Source: an uncultured Flavobacteriales bacterium
GTDB taxonomy: Bacteria; Bacteroidota; Bacteroidia; Flavobacteriales; Crocinitomicaceae
Length of the DNA stretch: 64,000 bases
Direction of reading: 5' to 3'
Assembly (NCBI GenBank): GCA_946479285.1
Contig: CAMLFH010000017.1
Location: forward strand, 1 to 64,000
Shown here: positions 18,815-28,286 of the stretch, one piece after another
How the letters are laid out: every line of letters begins with the position of its first letter
How positions within the stretch are numbered: the stretch's first letter is position 1
Made by a program: the position numbers and the translations under genes
Notes under the pieces: model-generated
Seen by the model: only the letters and a program-made list of their open reading frames with translations
Told to the model about the DNA's origin: nothing
Database searches by the model: none

Positions 18815-19780
18815 ATGAGAAATATTAAACTATTAGCGTTTGTTGGATGCCTTTTTGGCTCGTGTCAATTATATGCGCAAGACCCAACTTTTACGCAGTT
18901 TTACGCAAACCCCCTGTACCTGAACCCTGCTTTTGCCGGATCTCATGGATGTGCTCGTTTTTCGATGAATTATCGGAACGAGTGGCCTAGCCTTTCTGGA
19001 AACTATGTTACCTATAGTGCATCTTACGATCAACATTTCAAAAACATATCAGGAGGGATCGGAATTTTAGCTACTCATGACATGCAAGGTCAGGGTACTA
19101 TTAACACATCTATGTTAGGCCTTATTTACTCTTACCACTTAAAAGTAAATAGAAAATTCGCGATGCTTTTCGGAGTGCGCGCAGCCTGGTACCAAAAATT
19201 CCTGGATTGGGATAAATTGACTTTTGGAGATATGATTGATCCAAGAAGAGGTTTTATCTACCAGACAGGTGATTTACGAAGAGGTGGTTCAAAAGGGTTC
19301 TTTGATGCTTCTGCCGGATTTGTCGGATATTCAAAACACTTCTTCTTTGGAGGAGCAGTGCATCACTTAAACATGCCGAACGAATCCGTAATTATTGGTA
19401 ATTCACCGATGCCTATGCGATTCACCGGACACATGGGTGCTGAAATTCCTTTAGGAGGAAAATCAAAATACAACAATACAACTTCTATCATGCCGAACAT
19501 CGTATATCAATACCAACAAGGTTTCCAGGAAATCAACATTGGTACGTATATTAAATACGGTGCTTTCAATGCAGGAGCATGGTTCAGAAACAGAGATGCG
19601 TTTATCCTTACAATTGGAGTTACGACGCCTTCTTTCCGAATCGGATATAGTTATGACGTTACTGTTTCCAGATTGAATAATGGTGTTTCGGGTGGATCAC
19701 ACGAAGTTTCATTAGGAATCTTTACAAAGTGTAAACCAAAAGGCTCGACATTTAAGACAATTTCATGTCCGTCCTTCTAA
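18815..19780 (+). CDS. PorP/SprF family type IX secretion system membrane protein
   Basis: A 321-aa outer-membrane beta-barrel with a signal peptide ending LYAQ. The family signature follows at once: DPTFTQFYANPLYLNPAFAG. The rest consists of alternating strands with turn glycines. PorP/SprF proteins anchor T9SS or gliding components and often pair with a particular cargo such as SprB. Many paralogues exist per genome, so it is not clear whether this is the core PorP. It diverges from porU and precedes gldJ on the same strand with a 66-base gap. Confidence 0.9.
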   Translation: MRNIKLLAFVGCLFGSCQLYAQDPTFTQFYANPLYLNPAFAGSHGCARFSMNYRNEWPSLSGNYVTYSASYDQHFKNISGGIGILATHDMQGQGTINTSMLGLIYSYHLKVNRKFAMLFGVRAAWYQKFLDWDKLTFGDMIDPRRGFIYQTGDLRRGGSKGFFDASAGFVGYSKHFFFGGAVHHLNMPNESVIIGNSPMPMRFTGHMGAEIPLGGKSKYNNTTSIMPNIVYQYQQGFQEINIGTYIKYGAFNAGAWFRNRDAFILTIGVTTPSFRIGYSYDVTVSRLNNGVSGGSHEVSLGIFTKCKPKGSTFKTISCPSF

Positions 19781-19802
19781 ATAAAATATTTTTTGTAACC
19801 TT

Positions 19803-19834
19803 TTGTTGATAATCCGTTTATAAACTTAACTTTG
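19803..19834 (+). promoter_or_regulatory. gldJ promoter
   Basis: TAACTTTG (19827-19834) is an exact TAnnTTTG -7 element. TTG words at 19803-19805 and 19806-19808 give spacers of 21 or 18 bases. The ATG at 19847 follows 12 bases later, so the leader is very short. The in-frame TTG at 19832 overlaps the -7 element and cannot be the start. Confidence 0.65.
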
Positions 19835-19846
19835 GTGTCCCAAAAA

Positions 19847-21880
19847 ATGAAAAAACAAACCAAGCATATGAAAATGTTGCGTTTATTTATCTTAGCGGTT
19901 GCAGGTGTTGCAATAGCTTCGTGTAGTCGAGATTCCTCCTCATCAACAGGATGGGATTACAACAATGTACAGCATGGAGGCTTTCAAAAAGTTCCGTTTG
20001 TAGATCAGGAAACTGGTCCCGGACTAATTCTTGTTGAAGGTGGTACATTTACTATGGGTATGGTCGAACAAGATGTTATGTTCGATTATAACAATCGTCC
20101 TGCTCGTGTAACTGTTTCATCCTTTTACATGGATCAAACAGAGGTTACGAACTTCCATTGGTTAGAGTACTTGTACTGGATCAAAAGATCTTACGAGAAG
20201 TATAACATGGTTTATCGTAATGCTTTACCAGATACGCTTGCTTGGAGAAGTCCTTTAGCGTTCATGGATAAGTATGTAGATTACTATTTACGTCACCCTG
20301 CTTACAGAGATTACCCGGTTGTTGGTGTATCCTGGTTGCAGGCAACAGATTTCTGTAAATGGCGTACTGACCGTGTTAACGAATACATTTTGATTCGTGA
20401 AGGTGTTCTTGGATGGGACATCGATGCAGCGGATGCAGAAACTTTCAACACAGATGCTTACATCGTTGGTCAATTTGAGCAGGATGAAGAATTGGGTGGA
20501 AGAAAATTAAGAGATACAGATCCTTCTCACAGAGATGGTAAAAAATTAGGTGAGCGTATCGTTCGTATGGAAGATGGAATTCTTCTTCCGAGATACCGTC
20601 TCCCAACTGAAGCTGAATGGGAGTATGCATCGCTTGGATTGATCGGGAACCTTTCTGAAGGTACTGAGGTAATCACAGAGCGTCGTCAATATCCCTGGAA
20701 TGGTCACTTCGTTCGCCAGGACAATAAAGAATTTACAGGTGCAATCCGTGCTAACTTCGTAAGAGGTAAAGGGGATTACATGGGGGTTGCAGGTCGTTTG
20801 AACGATGGTGCTGACGTAACTGCTCCTGTTGAGTCTTTCTGGCCAAATGATTACGGATTATACCACATGGCGGGTAACGTTTCTGAGTGGGTAATGGATG
20901 TTTACCGTCCTTTGTCTTCTGAAGATTTCGATGAGTTCCGTCCTTTCCGTGGAAACGTATTCCAAACAAAGGTTTTGAATAACGACGGAATTGTTGAGCA
21001 AAAAGATCAGCAGGTTATGTACGATGTTCACGGTATGAAAGAATACCTGAATGCTTTCGAGCGCGTACGTTACCAACGTGTATCTGCAGCGAACCACAAT
21101 CCGAATGACTCAGTTATTCCAGGAGGAATTCAAATGCATAACCAAGCAGAGCACCGTTTCAAAAGAGGAGCTGCACCGGACGCATACTATGTTTCTCACG
21201 GAAAGAAAAAAGACTCTATTGAATTAGCTTTAATTGCAGAAATTAATGCCATATTAGACCGAGCAATTCTTGATAAGAACGACAAATACGATATCGAAGC
21301 ATCTTCGATTGTTCAGGATGAGATTTTCGAAGGACTTTTTGTTGAAAGAACAAGAAATGGTAGAGATGAAGAGTATTCATTCGAAATCATTCCAATGCTG
21401 CGTGAAGGATTCAATCAATTCATCATCGGTACCCCGGGTAAATTGAAATACCGTAATGTAACCGAAGAGGAGAACATTGGCCGCTTGAATTACCGCAAAG
21501 ATGATTACATCGATTATTTAGATGGAGATATCGAAAGCTCTATTTATTACGATAACGATGATCGCAAAAACGGTATCAACGAAGCAACTCGTGATCCACA
21601 TTTGATCATGTACCAAAACGAATACGAAACTTACGATTTGAACGGTACACCAATCAAACCGGAAGACAGAACTTCCTGGCCAACAACTTTGATCTCTGAC
21701 AAATCCAGAGTTTACAAAGGTGGTTCATGGAAAGACCGTGCTTATTGGTTGAATGCAGGTTCAAGAAGATACCTTGACGAAGCACAGTCAACTTGTACTA
21801 TCGGATTCCGCTGTGCGATGGATCGTGTAGGAAGCCCGGTTGGACATAACTACGGTAAAAAGAAACAAAAGAAAAAATAA
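19847..21880 (+). CDS. gldJ: Gliding motility lipoprotein GldJ
   Basis: A 677-aa lipoprotein (lipobox ending at Cys26, AIASCSRD). Its fold is of the formylglycine-generating-enzyme/sulfatase-modifying type: 'GPGLILVEGGTFTMGMVEQD', DQTEVTNFHWLEYLYW, YPVVGVSWLQATDFCKWRT, RLPTEAEWEYAS, 'YGLYHMAGNVSEWVMDVYRP', and the end block GGSWKDRAYWL to GFRCAMDR. A large insert of acidic and basic residues (about 380-560) separates the last two blocks, as in GldJ. GldJ stabilises GldK and is needed for gliding and type IX secretion. The ending GKKKQKKK is strongly basic. It is followed by a terminator, then murF, a gldJ-murF order known in Flavobacterium. Confidence 0.93.
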   Translation: MKKQTKHMKMLRLFILAVAGVAIASCSRDSSSSTGWDYNNVQHGGFQKVPFVDQETGPGLILVEGGTFTMGMVEQDVMFDYNNRPARVTVSSFYMDQTEVTNFHWLEYLYWIKRSYEKYNMVYRNALPDTLAWRSPLAFMDKYVDYYLRHPAYRDYPVVGVSWLQATDFCKWRTDRVNEYILIREGVLGWDIDAADAETFNTDAYIVGQFEQDEELGGRKLRDTDPSHRDGKKLGERIVRMEDGILLPRYRLPTEAEWEYASLGLIGNLSEGTEVITERRQYPWNGHFVRQDNKEFTGAIRANFVRGKGDYMGVAGRLNDGADVTAPVESFWPNDYGLYHMAGNVSEWVMDVYRPLSSEDFDEFRPFRGNVFQTKVLNNDGIVEQKDQQVMYDVHGMKEYLNAFERVRYQRVSAANHNPNDSVIPGGIQMHNQAEHRFKRGAAPDAYYVSHGKKKDSIELALIAEINAILDRAILDKNDKYDIEASSIVQDEIFEGLFVERTRNGRDEEYSFEIIPMLREGFNQFIIGTPGKLKYRNVTEEENIGRLNYRKDDYIDYLDGDIESSIYYDNDDRKNGINEATRDPHLIMYQNEYETYDLNGTPIKPEDRTSWPTTLISDKSRVYKGGSWKDRAYWLNAGSRRYLDEAQSTCTIGFRCAMDRVGSPVGHNYGKKKQKKK

Positions 21881-21895
21881 TAGTTATTGATTTTT

Positions 21896-21938
21896 AAAAA
21901 CCCTGACTCCGTCTACTGATGGATGTCAGGGTTTTTTT
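21896..21938. terminator. Terminator after gldJ
   Basis: CCCTGAC (21901-21907) pairs with GTCAGGG (21925-21931), extended by flanking A and T runs. Eight T follow on the plus strand. It separates gldJ from murF, whose ATG is 12 bases further on, so murF must have its promoter in or before this hairpin or depend on readthrough. Confidence 0.85.
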
Positions 21939-21949
21939 TATGGTAAAAA

Positions 21950-23233
21950 ATGGAAGCACTTTACAAACTATTCAAGTCAAGTACCGGAGTTGAAACCGAT
22001 ACGCGTAAAATCCGGGAAGGATCACTGTTCTTCTGCCTGAAAGGAGCCAACTTCGACGGAAACACCTTTGCCGAAGAAGCATTAAAGCTCGGAGCTATTG
22101 CATCAGTAATCGACAATCCGGAATATCATATTGAAGGAAAAACCGTACTGGTAGATGATGTACTTCTTGCTCTTCAGAACCTGGCAAGACATCACAGAAA
22201 TCAATTTCAAATCCCTGTTTTAGGGATCACCGGCAGCAACGGAAAAACAACTTCCAAAGAATTGATCTCAACCGTACTTGCAACCCAATACCAGGTTCAT
22301 TTCACGCAAGGGAATTTCAACAATCACATTGGCGTACCGCTAACACTTTTGCAGTTGAATGAAATGCACGAAATTGCAGTGATCGAAATGGGCGCAAATA
22401 AACCCGGCGACATTAAAGAGCTGGTCGAAATTGCACTTCCAACTCATGGGATCATTACAAACATCGGCAGAGCACATTTAGAAGGTTTCAAATCGCTGGA
22501 AGGAGTGATTAAAACGAAAACAGAATTGTTTGATTTCTTAGCAAAGGAGAAAGGACACATCTTTGCCAATAAACAAGATGAAACCATTATCAACAAACTC
22601 CCCTCTTCTACTCACAATCATTTTTACAACGATGATACTGAATTAGGCGGCTCTTTGCTAAGATTAACTCCTTTGGTGGAGATGGAATGGTTTGAACCGA
22701 ATTATTCGAGTCCGGCGATTCAAACAAACCTGGTTGGAGAATACAATTTCATCAACTTCCTGGCTGCAATCCGAATCGGGAGATTCTTCGAAATCAGCCC
22801 GGACAATTGCAACAAAGCTATTTCCGGTTATGAACCAACGAATAATCGTTCACAGGTCACCAAAACAGATAAAAACACGCTGATTGTGGATTGTTACAAT
22901 GCAAATCCAACAAGTATGCGCTCTGCCTTATCCAGCTTCGCAAAAATTGATAATCACGCGAAGATTTTCATCCTGGGCGATATGCGCGAAATGGGTGATG
23001 ATGCAGCAATGGTCCACGAAGAAGTAGTACAGCAAACAATTGATCTGCGCTTGAGCGGATTCTTTATCGGAGAAGAGTTTCTAAAGTTTAAAGGAATGCA
23101 TCCCAATGCGATCTTTTTGAAGTCGACTGACCCGTTGATTGAACATTTTTCTAATAATCCACCGGCAGAATTGTTGATCTTATTGAAAGGGTCGCGGGGG
23201 ATTTCGTTGGAAAAGGTGATCCCGTATTTGTAA
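21950..23233 (+). CDS. murF: UDP-N-acetylmuramoyl-tripeptide--D-alanyl-D-alanine ligase
   Basis: A 427-aa Mur ligase. The N-terminal UDP-binding domain carries 'TDTRKIREGSLFFCLKG'. The ATP-binding loop is GITGSNGKTTSKE (about residues 92-104). Then come NFNNHIGVPLTLL, EMGANKPGDI, NIGRAHLEGF, and the C-terminal DCYNANPTSMRSAL, typical of MurF. It adds D-Ala-D-Ala to the UDP-MurNAc-tripeptide, the last cytoplasmic step of the peptidoglycan precursor. It lies downstream of gldJ on the same strand. Confidence 0.95.
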   Translation: MEALYKLFKSSTGVETDTRKIREGSLFFCLKGANFDGNTFAEEALKLGAIASVIDNPEYHIEGKTVLVDDVLLALQNLARHHRNQFQIPVLGITGSNGKTTSKELISTVLATQYQVHFTQGNFNNHIGVPLTLLQLNEMHEIAVIEMGANKPGDIKELVEIALPTHGIITNIGRAHLEGFKSLEGVIKTKTELFDFLAKEKGHIFANKQDETIINKLPSSTHNHFYNDDTELGGSLLRLTPLVEMEWFEPNYSSPAIQTNLVGEYNFINFLAAIRIGRFFEISPDNCNKAISGYEPTNNRSQVTKTDKNTLIVDCYNANPTSMRSALSSFAKIDNHAKIFILGDMREMGDDAAMVHEEVVQQTIDLRLSGFFIGEEFLKFKGMHPNAIFLKSTDPLIEHFSNNPPAELLILLKGSRGISLEKVIPYL

Positions 23234-23243
23234 AAAAATGCGA

Positions 23244-23273
23244 TTGGACGTAAAAACGCAATATTACGTCCAA
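23244..23273. repeat. Intergenic inverted repeat after murF
   Basis: TTGGACGTAA (23244-23253) and TTACGTCCAA (23264-23273) form a perfect 10-bp stem with a 10-base loop, 10 bases after the murF stop. No T-run follows on the plus strand. It may be an RNA 3'-end stabiliser or a protein site. Confidence 0.5.
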
Positions 23274-23315
23274 CCCAAAAACCGCTCTTACTGATCACCC
23301 AATAAAAAGGCATAA

Positions 23316-23345
23316 AAAAACGGGATGAATATTCATCCCGTTTTT
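23316..23345. terminator. Bidirectional terminator between murF and the acyl-CoA dehydrogenase gene
   Basis: AAAAACGGGATGAAT is followed directly by its reverse complement ATTCATCCCGTTTTT, a perfect palindrome with A and T tails on both sides. It lies between two convergent genes and should end both transcripts. Confidence 0.9.
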
Positions 23346-23360
23346 GTTTTCTCACGCTGA

Positions 23361-24503
23361 TTAATCAGCCAATATATTTCTTGAAATAACGATCTTTTGT
23401 ACTTCAGAAGTTCCTTCGTAGATCTGAGTGATCTTAGCATCACGCATCAAACGCTCAACATGGTACTCTTTTACGTATCCGTAACCTCCGTGGATCTGAA
23501 CAGCTTCAACTGTTTGTTCCATTGCTACTTTTGAAGCATACAACTTCGCCATTGCAGAAGACTGATCAAAGTTTCTACCAGCGTCCTTATCAGCTGCAGC
23601 ACGGTAAACCAACAAACGAGCAGCTTCAATTTGTGTAGCCATGTCTGCGATCTTAAATGCAATTGCCTGGTGCTTGTAAATTTCTTTTCCAAATGCCTTG
23701 CGCTCTTTCGAATAAGCTGTTGCCAATTCAAAACCTCCTGCAGCGATACCCAATGCCTGAGCAGCAATCCCGATTCGTCCTCCGGAAAGTGTTTTCATGG
23801 CGAATTTGAAACCAAATCCATCTTCACCAATACGGTTAGCTTTCGGAACTTTCACATCCTGGAACATCAATGTATGAGTATCACTTCCGCGAATTCCTAA
23901 TTTATCTTCTTTCGCTCCAACGATGAAGCCTTCCATTCCTCTTTCAATGATCAAAGCATTAATCCCTCTGTGACCAAGCTCAGCATTTGTTTGAGCAATT
24001 ACGATGTAAGTAGAAGCCGTTGAACCGTTTGTAATCCAGTTCTTCGTTCCGTTTACCAGGTAATAATCACCCATATCGATAGCTGTTGTACGTTGAGATG
24101 TAGCATCAGATCCAGCTTCAGGCTCAGACAAACAAAAAGCACCGATTTTCTCTCCTTTAGCAAGAGGAACAAGGAATTTCATTTTTTGCTCTTCGTTACC
24201 AAACTTCTCCAATCCCCAACAAACCAGGGAATTGTTTACTGACATACAAACTGAAGACGAAGCATCCACTTTGGAAATCTCTTCCATTGCAAGTACGTAG
24301 GACATTGTGTCCATACCTCCACCTCCATATTTCGGATCAACCATCATTCCTAAGAACCCAAGTTCACCTAATTGCTTCATTTCTTCAACAGGAAATTTTT
24401 GATCTCTATCCCGATCTATAACTCCAGGTTTTAATACGTTTTGAGCGAAATCACGTGCAGCTTCTTTCACTGCTTTTTGTTCTTCTGTCAATTCGAAATT
24501 CAT
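23361..24503 (-). CDS. Acyl-CoA dehydrogenase (short-chain/butyryl type)
   Basis: A 380-aa flavoprotein of the usual length. It has the N-terminal helical domain, the FAD-binding signature 'AFCLSEPEAGSDATSQRTTA' in the middle domain, and 'GGRIGIAAQALGIA'. The C-terminal 'QIHGGYGYVKEYHVERLMRD' is followed by QIYEGTSEVQ, where the Glu (about residue 365) is the catalytic base of the short/medium-chain group. It performs the first dehydrogenation of fatty or branched-chain acyl-CoA oxidation, with electrons passing to ETF. It is a single gene. A minus-strand TACATTTG (24548-24541) is a possible -7 element. Chain-length preference is not certain. Confidence 0.92.
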   Translation of the reverse strand: MNFELTEEQKAVKEAARDFAQNVLKPGVIDRDRDQKFPVEEMKQLGELGFLGMMVDPKYGGGGMDTMSYVLAMEEISKVDASSSVCMSVNNSLVCWGLEKFGNEEQKMKFLVPLAKGEKIGAFCLSEPEAGSDATSQRTTAIDMGDYYLVNGTKNWITNGSTASTYIVIAQTNAELGHRGINALIIERGMEGFIVGAKEDKLGIRGSDTHTLMFQDVKVPKANRIGEDGFGFKFAMKTLSGGRIGIAAQALGIAAGGFELATAYSKERKAFGKEIYKHQAIAFKIADMATQIEAARLLVYRAAADKDAGRNFDQSSAMAKLYASKVAMEQTVEAVQIHGGYGYVKEYHVERLMRDAKITQIYEGTSEVQKIVISRNILAD

Positions 24504-24574
24504 CTGTATCGCAGTTTATTTTATATTTGTTTCAGGAGACAAATGTACCTATAAAAACTTAATTTTCGTCTTTT

Positions 24575-25645
24575 ATGAATTCATTCAAAATAATCGGCTT
24601 AATGTCAGGTACTTCACTTGATGGAGTCGATGTAACTTATGCGACATACACGAAGATTTCTGAGAAGAACTGGGAGTTTACCATTCATGCGTCCCACACC
24701 TTCCAATTCCCTGAAATCCTGCTTTCCAGCTTACATGAAGCGAGCAAATTGTCGGGTTCTCAATTAGCAACTTTAGACCATGACTTGGGAGTGTTTTTCT
24801 CCTTGTCGATCAATCAGTTCATCGAAGACAAATCCATTTCACGGGAAGAGGTGGATTCCATTGCTTCTCATGGGCAAACGATTTTTCATCAACCATCCCG
24901 AGGGTTCACCACACAAATTGGAAATCCAGCTGTCATTGCGGTACAAACAGGGATTAAAACAATCGGCGATTTCCGAACGAAAGATGTCTTATATCACGGA
25001 CAAGGAGCTCCTTTGGTTCCAATTGGCGATCAATACCTGTTTGGGTCGAAAGCGGACGGGTTTATCAATATCGGTGGTTTTGCCAATATCAGTTTCGAAG
25101 AAAAAGGCCTGGTTCGGGCATACGACATTTGCCCGGCGAATCTTCCCATGAACAAATTGGCTCGTGCGAAACACCTGGACTACGACAAAAACGGAAACCT
25201 GGCTCGTGAAGGCGAATTGAATTACTTCCTACTCGATTTATTGAATAGTTTGGATTATTACCAGGAAGAGGGGCCGAAATCATTGGGGACCGAATGGCTG
25301 GAACAATACTTTTATCCCCTACTCAAATTTGACAAGGACATCGAAAACAACCTGGCAACAGTGGTCGAACACATTGCCATTCAACTGGGCGAGATTTGTA
25401 CCAAAAAGGATTTGAAACGGGTCATGATTACGGGAGGCGGAGCGAAAAACACCTTTCTAATTGAGCGCTTCAAACGCTATTACACGGGAGAAATCATTTC
25501 CGTTGATAGTGAACTCATTGATTATAAGGAAGCTCTGATTTTCGGACTGTTAGGCGCGCTAAATTTGAACAACGAACCCAATTGTCTTTCAAGTGTTACC
25601 GGTGCTTCCAAAAATGTCATCGGCGGAGTTCATCATTTGCCCTAA
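24575..25645 (+). CDS. anmK: Anhydro-N-acetylmuramic acid kinase
   Basis: A 356-aa sugar kinase of the ASKHA fold. The N-terminal GLMSGTSLDGVD (residues 8-19) is the AnmK phosphate-binding signature. SHGQTIFHQP, IGDFRTKDVLYHGQGAPLVP, FINIGGFANIS, and MITGGGAKNTFL near the end are all typical. It phosphorylates and opens anhydroMurNAc during cell-wall recycling, giving MurNAc-6-phosphate. A plus-strand TATATTTG at 24523-24530 is a possible -7 element, divergent from the acyl-CoA dehydrogenase. Confidence 0.94.
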   Translation: MNSFKIIGLMSGTSLDGVDVTYATYTKISEKNWEFTIHASHTFQFPEILLSSLHEASKLSGSQLATLDHDLGVFFSLSINQFIEDKSISREEVDSIASHGQTIFHQPSRGFTTQIGNPAVIAVQTGIKTIGDFRTKDVLYHGQGAPLVPIGDQYLFGSKADGFINIGGFANISFEEKGLVRAYDICPANLPMNKLARAKHLDYDKNGNLAREGELNYFLLDLLNSLDYYQEEGPKSLGTEWLEQYFYPLLKFDKDIENNLATVVEHIAIQLGEICTKKDLKRVMITGGGAKNTFLIERFKRYYTGEIISVDSELIDYKEALIFGLLGALNLNNEPNCLSSVTGASKNVIGGVHHLP

Positions 25646-25757
25646 CAAGGAGGATCGTCCAAAAATTAGCGGAGAATTCAGCCATTTCTCATGCCGAAAG
25701 CGCAATAATGCCTACTTTTGCGTCTCAATATTTGAATCAGTCAACGAACAAATTAAC

Positions 25758-26987
25758 ATGAAAGATTTACTTCACAAGTTTGAAAATAAGCGCCCGGAAA
25801 TCGTTTTCGAGTGGAAAGATGCTGAAACTGAAGCAGAAGGATGGGTAGTTATCAATTCTTTGCGAGGTGGAGCTGCCGGAGGTGGTACCCGAATGCGAAT
25901 CGGTTTGGACAAACGTGAAGTAGAAAGTCTTGCAAAAACAATGGAAGTAAAATTCACTGTTGCAGGGCCTCCGATCGGCGGAGCGAAATCCGGAATTAAT
26001 TTTGACCCGAAAGATCCGCGTAAAGAAGGAGTTCTTAGACGTTGGTATGCTGCTGTAACTCCGCTTTTGAAGCATTATTACGGCACAGGTGGTGATTTGA
26101 ATGTTGACGAAATTCACGAAGTTATTCCGATTACAGAAGATTGTGGGATCTGGCATCCGCAGGAAGGTGTCTTTAACGGACATTTCCAGCCGCGTGAAGC
26201 TCAGAAGATCAATCGCATCGGTCAATTGAGACAAGGTGTATTGAAAGTGATCGAAGACAAGCAATACAGTCCGAGTGTAGAGAAGAAATATGTAGTTGCT
26301 GATATGATCACCGGATACGGTGTTGCACAGTCAGTGGCACATTATTATGATATTTGGGGCGGTGATTTGAAAGGAAAGAAAGTCATCGTTCAAGGTTGGG
26401 GAAATGTAGCTTCAGCAGGAGCGTATTACCTGGCGCAATCCGGAGCAAAAATTGTTGGGATCATTGATCGCGTAGGTGGATTAATCAACGAAAACGGATT
26501 TTCCTTAGAAGAGATCAAGGACTTATTCCTGACAAAAAACGGAAATGAGATCATTCATCCGGATTTGAAATCATTTGATGAGATCAATGCAAAAATCTGG
26601 GATATTCCCGCAGATGTATTTATCCCTTGTGCTGCATCACGTTTGATCACTCAGGAGCAGGTAGAGCGCATGATCAAATCCGGAGTGCAGGTTATTGCTG
26701 CCGGAGCGAATGTTCCATTTGCAGATAAAGAGATTTTCTTCGGACCAATTGCTGATTATGCAGATAATCACATTTCTGTAATCCCTGATTTCATTTCAAA
26801 TTGTGGAATGGCACGAGTTTTTGCTTATTTGATGAGCAATGACCTGAAAGAATTGACAGACCAGGGAATTTTTGAAGATACGAGCAAGATCATCGGAGAC
26901 GCATTGAAAAAAGCGCATGCTAAAAACAGTTCCAAAACCGGAATTGCAAAATCAGCCTTCGAAATAGCTCTGAATCAGTTGGTATAA
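25758..26987 (+). CDS. Glu/Leu/Phe/Val dehydrogenase family protein
   Basis: A 409-aa NAD(P)-dependent amino-acid dehydrogenase. The dimerisation/substrate domain has SLRGGAAGGGTRMR and GPPIGGAKSGINFDP, whose lysine is the substrate-binding one of the family, and TGGDLNVDE follows. The Rossmann domain starts at 'VIVQGWGNVASAGAYYLAQS'. It interconverts an amino acid and its 2-oxo acid plus ammonia. Glutamate or branched-chain specificity cannot be decided by eye. The ATG at 25758 is chosen; upstream codons reach into the anmK end in another frame and look non-native. TACTTTTG at 25713-25720 is a likely -7 element. Confidence 0.88.
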   Translation: MKDLLHKFENKRPEIVFEWKDAETEAEGWVVINSLRGGAAGGGTRMRIGLDKREVESLAKTMEVKFTVAGPPIGGAKSGINFDPKDPRKEGVLRRWYAAVTPLLKHYYGTGGDLNVDEIHEVIPITEDCGIWHPQEGVFNGHFQPREAQKINRIGQLRQGVLKVIEDKQYSPSVEKKYVVADMITGYGVAQSVAHYYDIWGGDLKGKKVIVQGWGNVASAGAYYLAQSGAKIVGIIDRVGGLINENGFSLEEIKDLFLTKNGNEIIHPDLKSFDEINAKIWDIPADVFIPCAASRLITQEQVERMIKSGVQVIAAGANVPFADKEIFFGPIADYADNHISVIPDFISNCGMARVFAYLMSNDLKELTDQGIFEDTSKIIGDALKKAHAKNSSKTGIAKSAFEIALNQLV

Positions 26988-26989
26988 AC

Positions 26990-27070
26990 CAATTGAGTGT
27001 TCAACTGTTCAAAAAAATCAAAAGAGTTTACCCCTTGAACTTTTTGAACGTTTAAACCTTTTGAACGATC
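26990..27070. repeat. TTGAAC-rich intergenic stretch
   Basis: The gap between the dehydrogenase and nhaA contains GTTCAACTGTTCAA on the left and repeated CTTGAAC, TTTTTGAACG and CTTTTGAACG words on the right. These could pair as a long imperfect hairpin. The composition matches the stretch before ispF at 12848-12961, pointing to a dispersed repeat type in this genome. Confidence 0.5.
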
Positions 27071-27074
27071 TATA

Positions 27075-28256
27075 ATGGCAAAACGTAAATCAACCAGCGG
27101 TTTATTTAAGCAGTTTTTTGAAAGCGAGAAATCAAGTGGTTTAACGCTCATTGCATTTACCATTCTGTCTTTGGTTTTGGCCAATTCCCCAATTCAGCAT
27201 TCCTATATGGAGTTTTGGGAGCTTCCTGTGGCCGGCATGAAAATCGAGCATTGGATAAACGATGGTTTGATGGCGGTTTTCTTCCTGCTGGTAGGATTGG
27301 AACTGAAGCACGAGTTTTTGGCAGGAGAACTTTCTTCCCTGAAAAAAGCCACACTTCCCATTTTCAGTGCACTTGGCGGTATGTTGGTCCCTGCCGGAAT
27401 TTTCATTTGGTTGAACCTGGGAAAATCCAGTGTTTCGGGATTCGGAATTCCTATGGCAACAGATATCGCTTTTGCTTTGGGGGCACTTTCACTCCTTGGA
27501 AACAAAGTTCCTTTGTCGATTAAAGTTTTCCTCACAGCACTGGCAGTAATAGACGATTTAGGGGCAATTGCAGTAATCGGTATTTTCTACACGAAAACTA
27601 TCTTCTGGCTGAATTTTGGAATCGCAATAGGGATCTTTATCTCTTTGCTGGTTCTAAACAAACTCAAAGTCCGTTCGCTTTGGATCTACATTCCGCTCGG
27701 ACTTGGAATGTGGTACTTCATGCTACATTCCGGAATTCACGCAACCATTTCAGGAGTTCTGCTTGCTTTCACCATTCCTGCCTTCAGCAACACGAGAGGT
27801 AAATCGCCCGCCAACAAATTGCAGCAAAAACTACACTACCCTGTTCCCTATATCATTCTTCCTCTTTTCGCCCTGGCAAATACAGCTATTCCTATCGGAG
27901 AAAACTGGTACACGGCCTTAGCAGAACCTGTAAGTCTCGGAATCATTTTGGGACTGGTTATCGGAAAACCTATCGGCATTTTTCTCTTCACCTGGCTATC
28001 CATTCGATTAAAATTAGCTGAGAAACCCAAAGGAATCGGCTGGAATCAATTATTCGGCGTTGGAATTCTTGGTGGAATTGGTTTTACCATGTCAATCTTT
28101 GTCACTATCCTGGCCTTCTCTGACACGGAAATCATCCTGAATTCCAAGTTTGCCATCCTCATTTCTTCCCTGGCAGCAGGAATCATTGGATTCATTTGGT
28201 TGCGGATCAGTTTTCGGGATCGCAAAAAAAGAAATACGGGGTCCGCAGTTCGTTAA
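27075..28256 (+). CDS. nhaA: Na+/H+ antiporter NhaA
   Basis: A 393-aa membrane protein with about 12 helices. Signatures include LANSPIQHSYMEFWE, 'DGLMAVFFLLVGLELKHEF', 'GFGIPMATDIAFALGALSLL', and ALAVIDDLGAIAVIGIFY, which carries the paired ion-binding aspartates. The end has 'GGIGFTMSIFVTILAF'. It exchanges internal sodium for protons and contributes to pH and salt tolerance. It starts 87 bases after the dehydrogenase; no shared function is evident. Confidence 0.95.
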   Translation: MAKRKSTSGLFKQFFESEKSSGLTLIAFTILSLVLANSPIQHSYMEFWELPVAGMKIEHWINDGLMAVFFLLVGLELKHEFLAGELSSLKKATLPIFSALGGMLVPAGIFIWLNLGKSSVSGFGIPMATDIAFALGALSLLGNKVPLSIKVFLTALAVIDDLGAIAVIGIFYTKTIFWLNFGIAIGIFISLLVLNKLKVRSLWIYIPLGLGMWYFMLHSGIHATISGVLLAFTIPAFSNTRGKSPANKLQQKLHYPVPYIILPLFALANTAIPIGENWYTALAEPVSLGIILGLVIGKPIGIFLFTWLSIRLKLAEKPKGIGWNQLFGVGILGGIGFTMSIFVTILAFSDTEIILNSKFAILISSLAAGIIGFIWLRISFRDRKKRNTGSAVR

Positions 28257-28266
28257 AACTAGAACT

Positions 28267-28286
28267 CTAGAATTCTCGAATTCTAG
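28267..28286. repeat. Perfect palindrome after nhaA
   Basis: CTAGAATTC and GAATTCTAG with a 2-base centre, 10 bases after the nhaA stop, preceded by a further partial copy (CTAGAACT). No clear T-run follows. It is either a weak terminator or a protein site. Confidence 0.45.

Noticed and set aside
19832..19846. TTG start for gldJ
   Set aside because: It overlaps the -7 element; the ATG at 19847 gives a normal lipoprotein signal.
23244..23273. Terminator of murF
   Set aside because: Perfect stem but no T-run; the palindrome at 23316-23345 fits much better.
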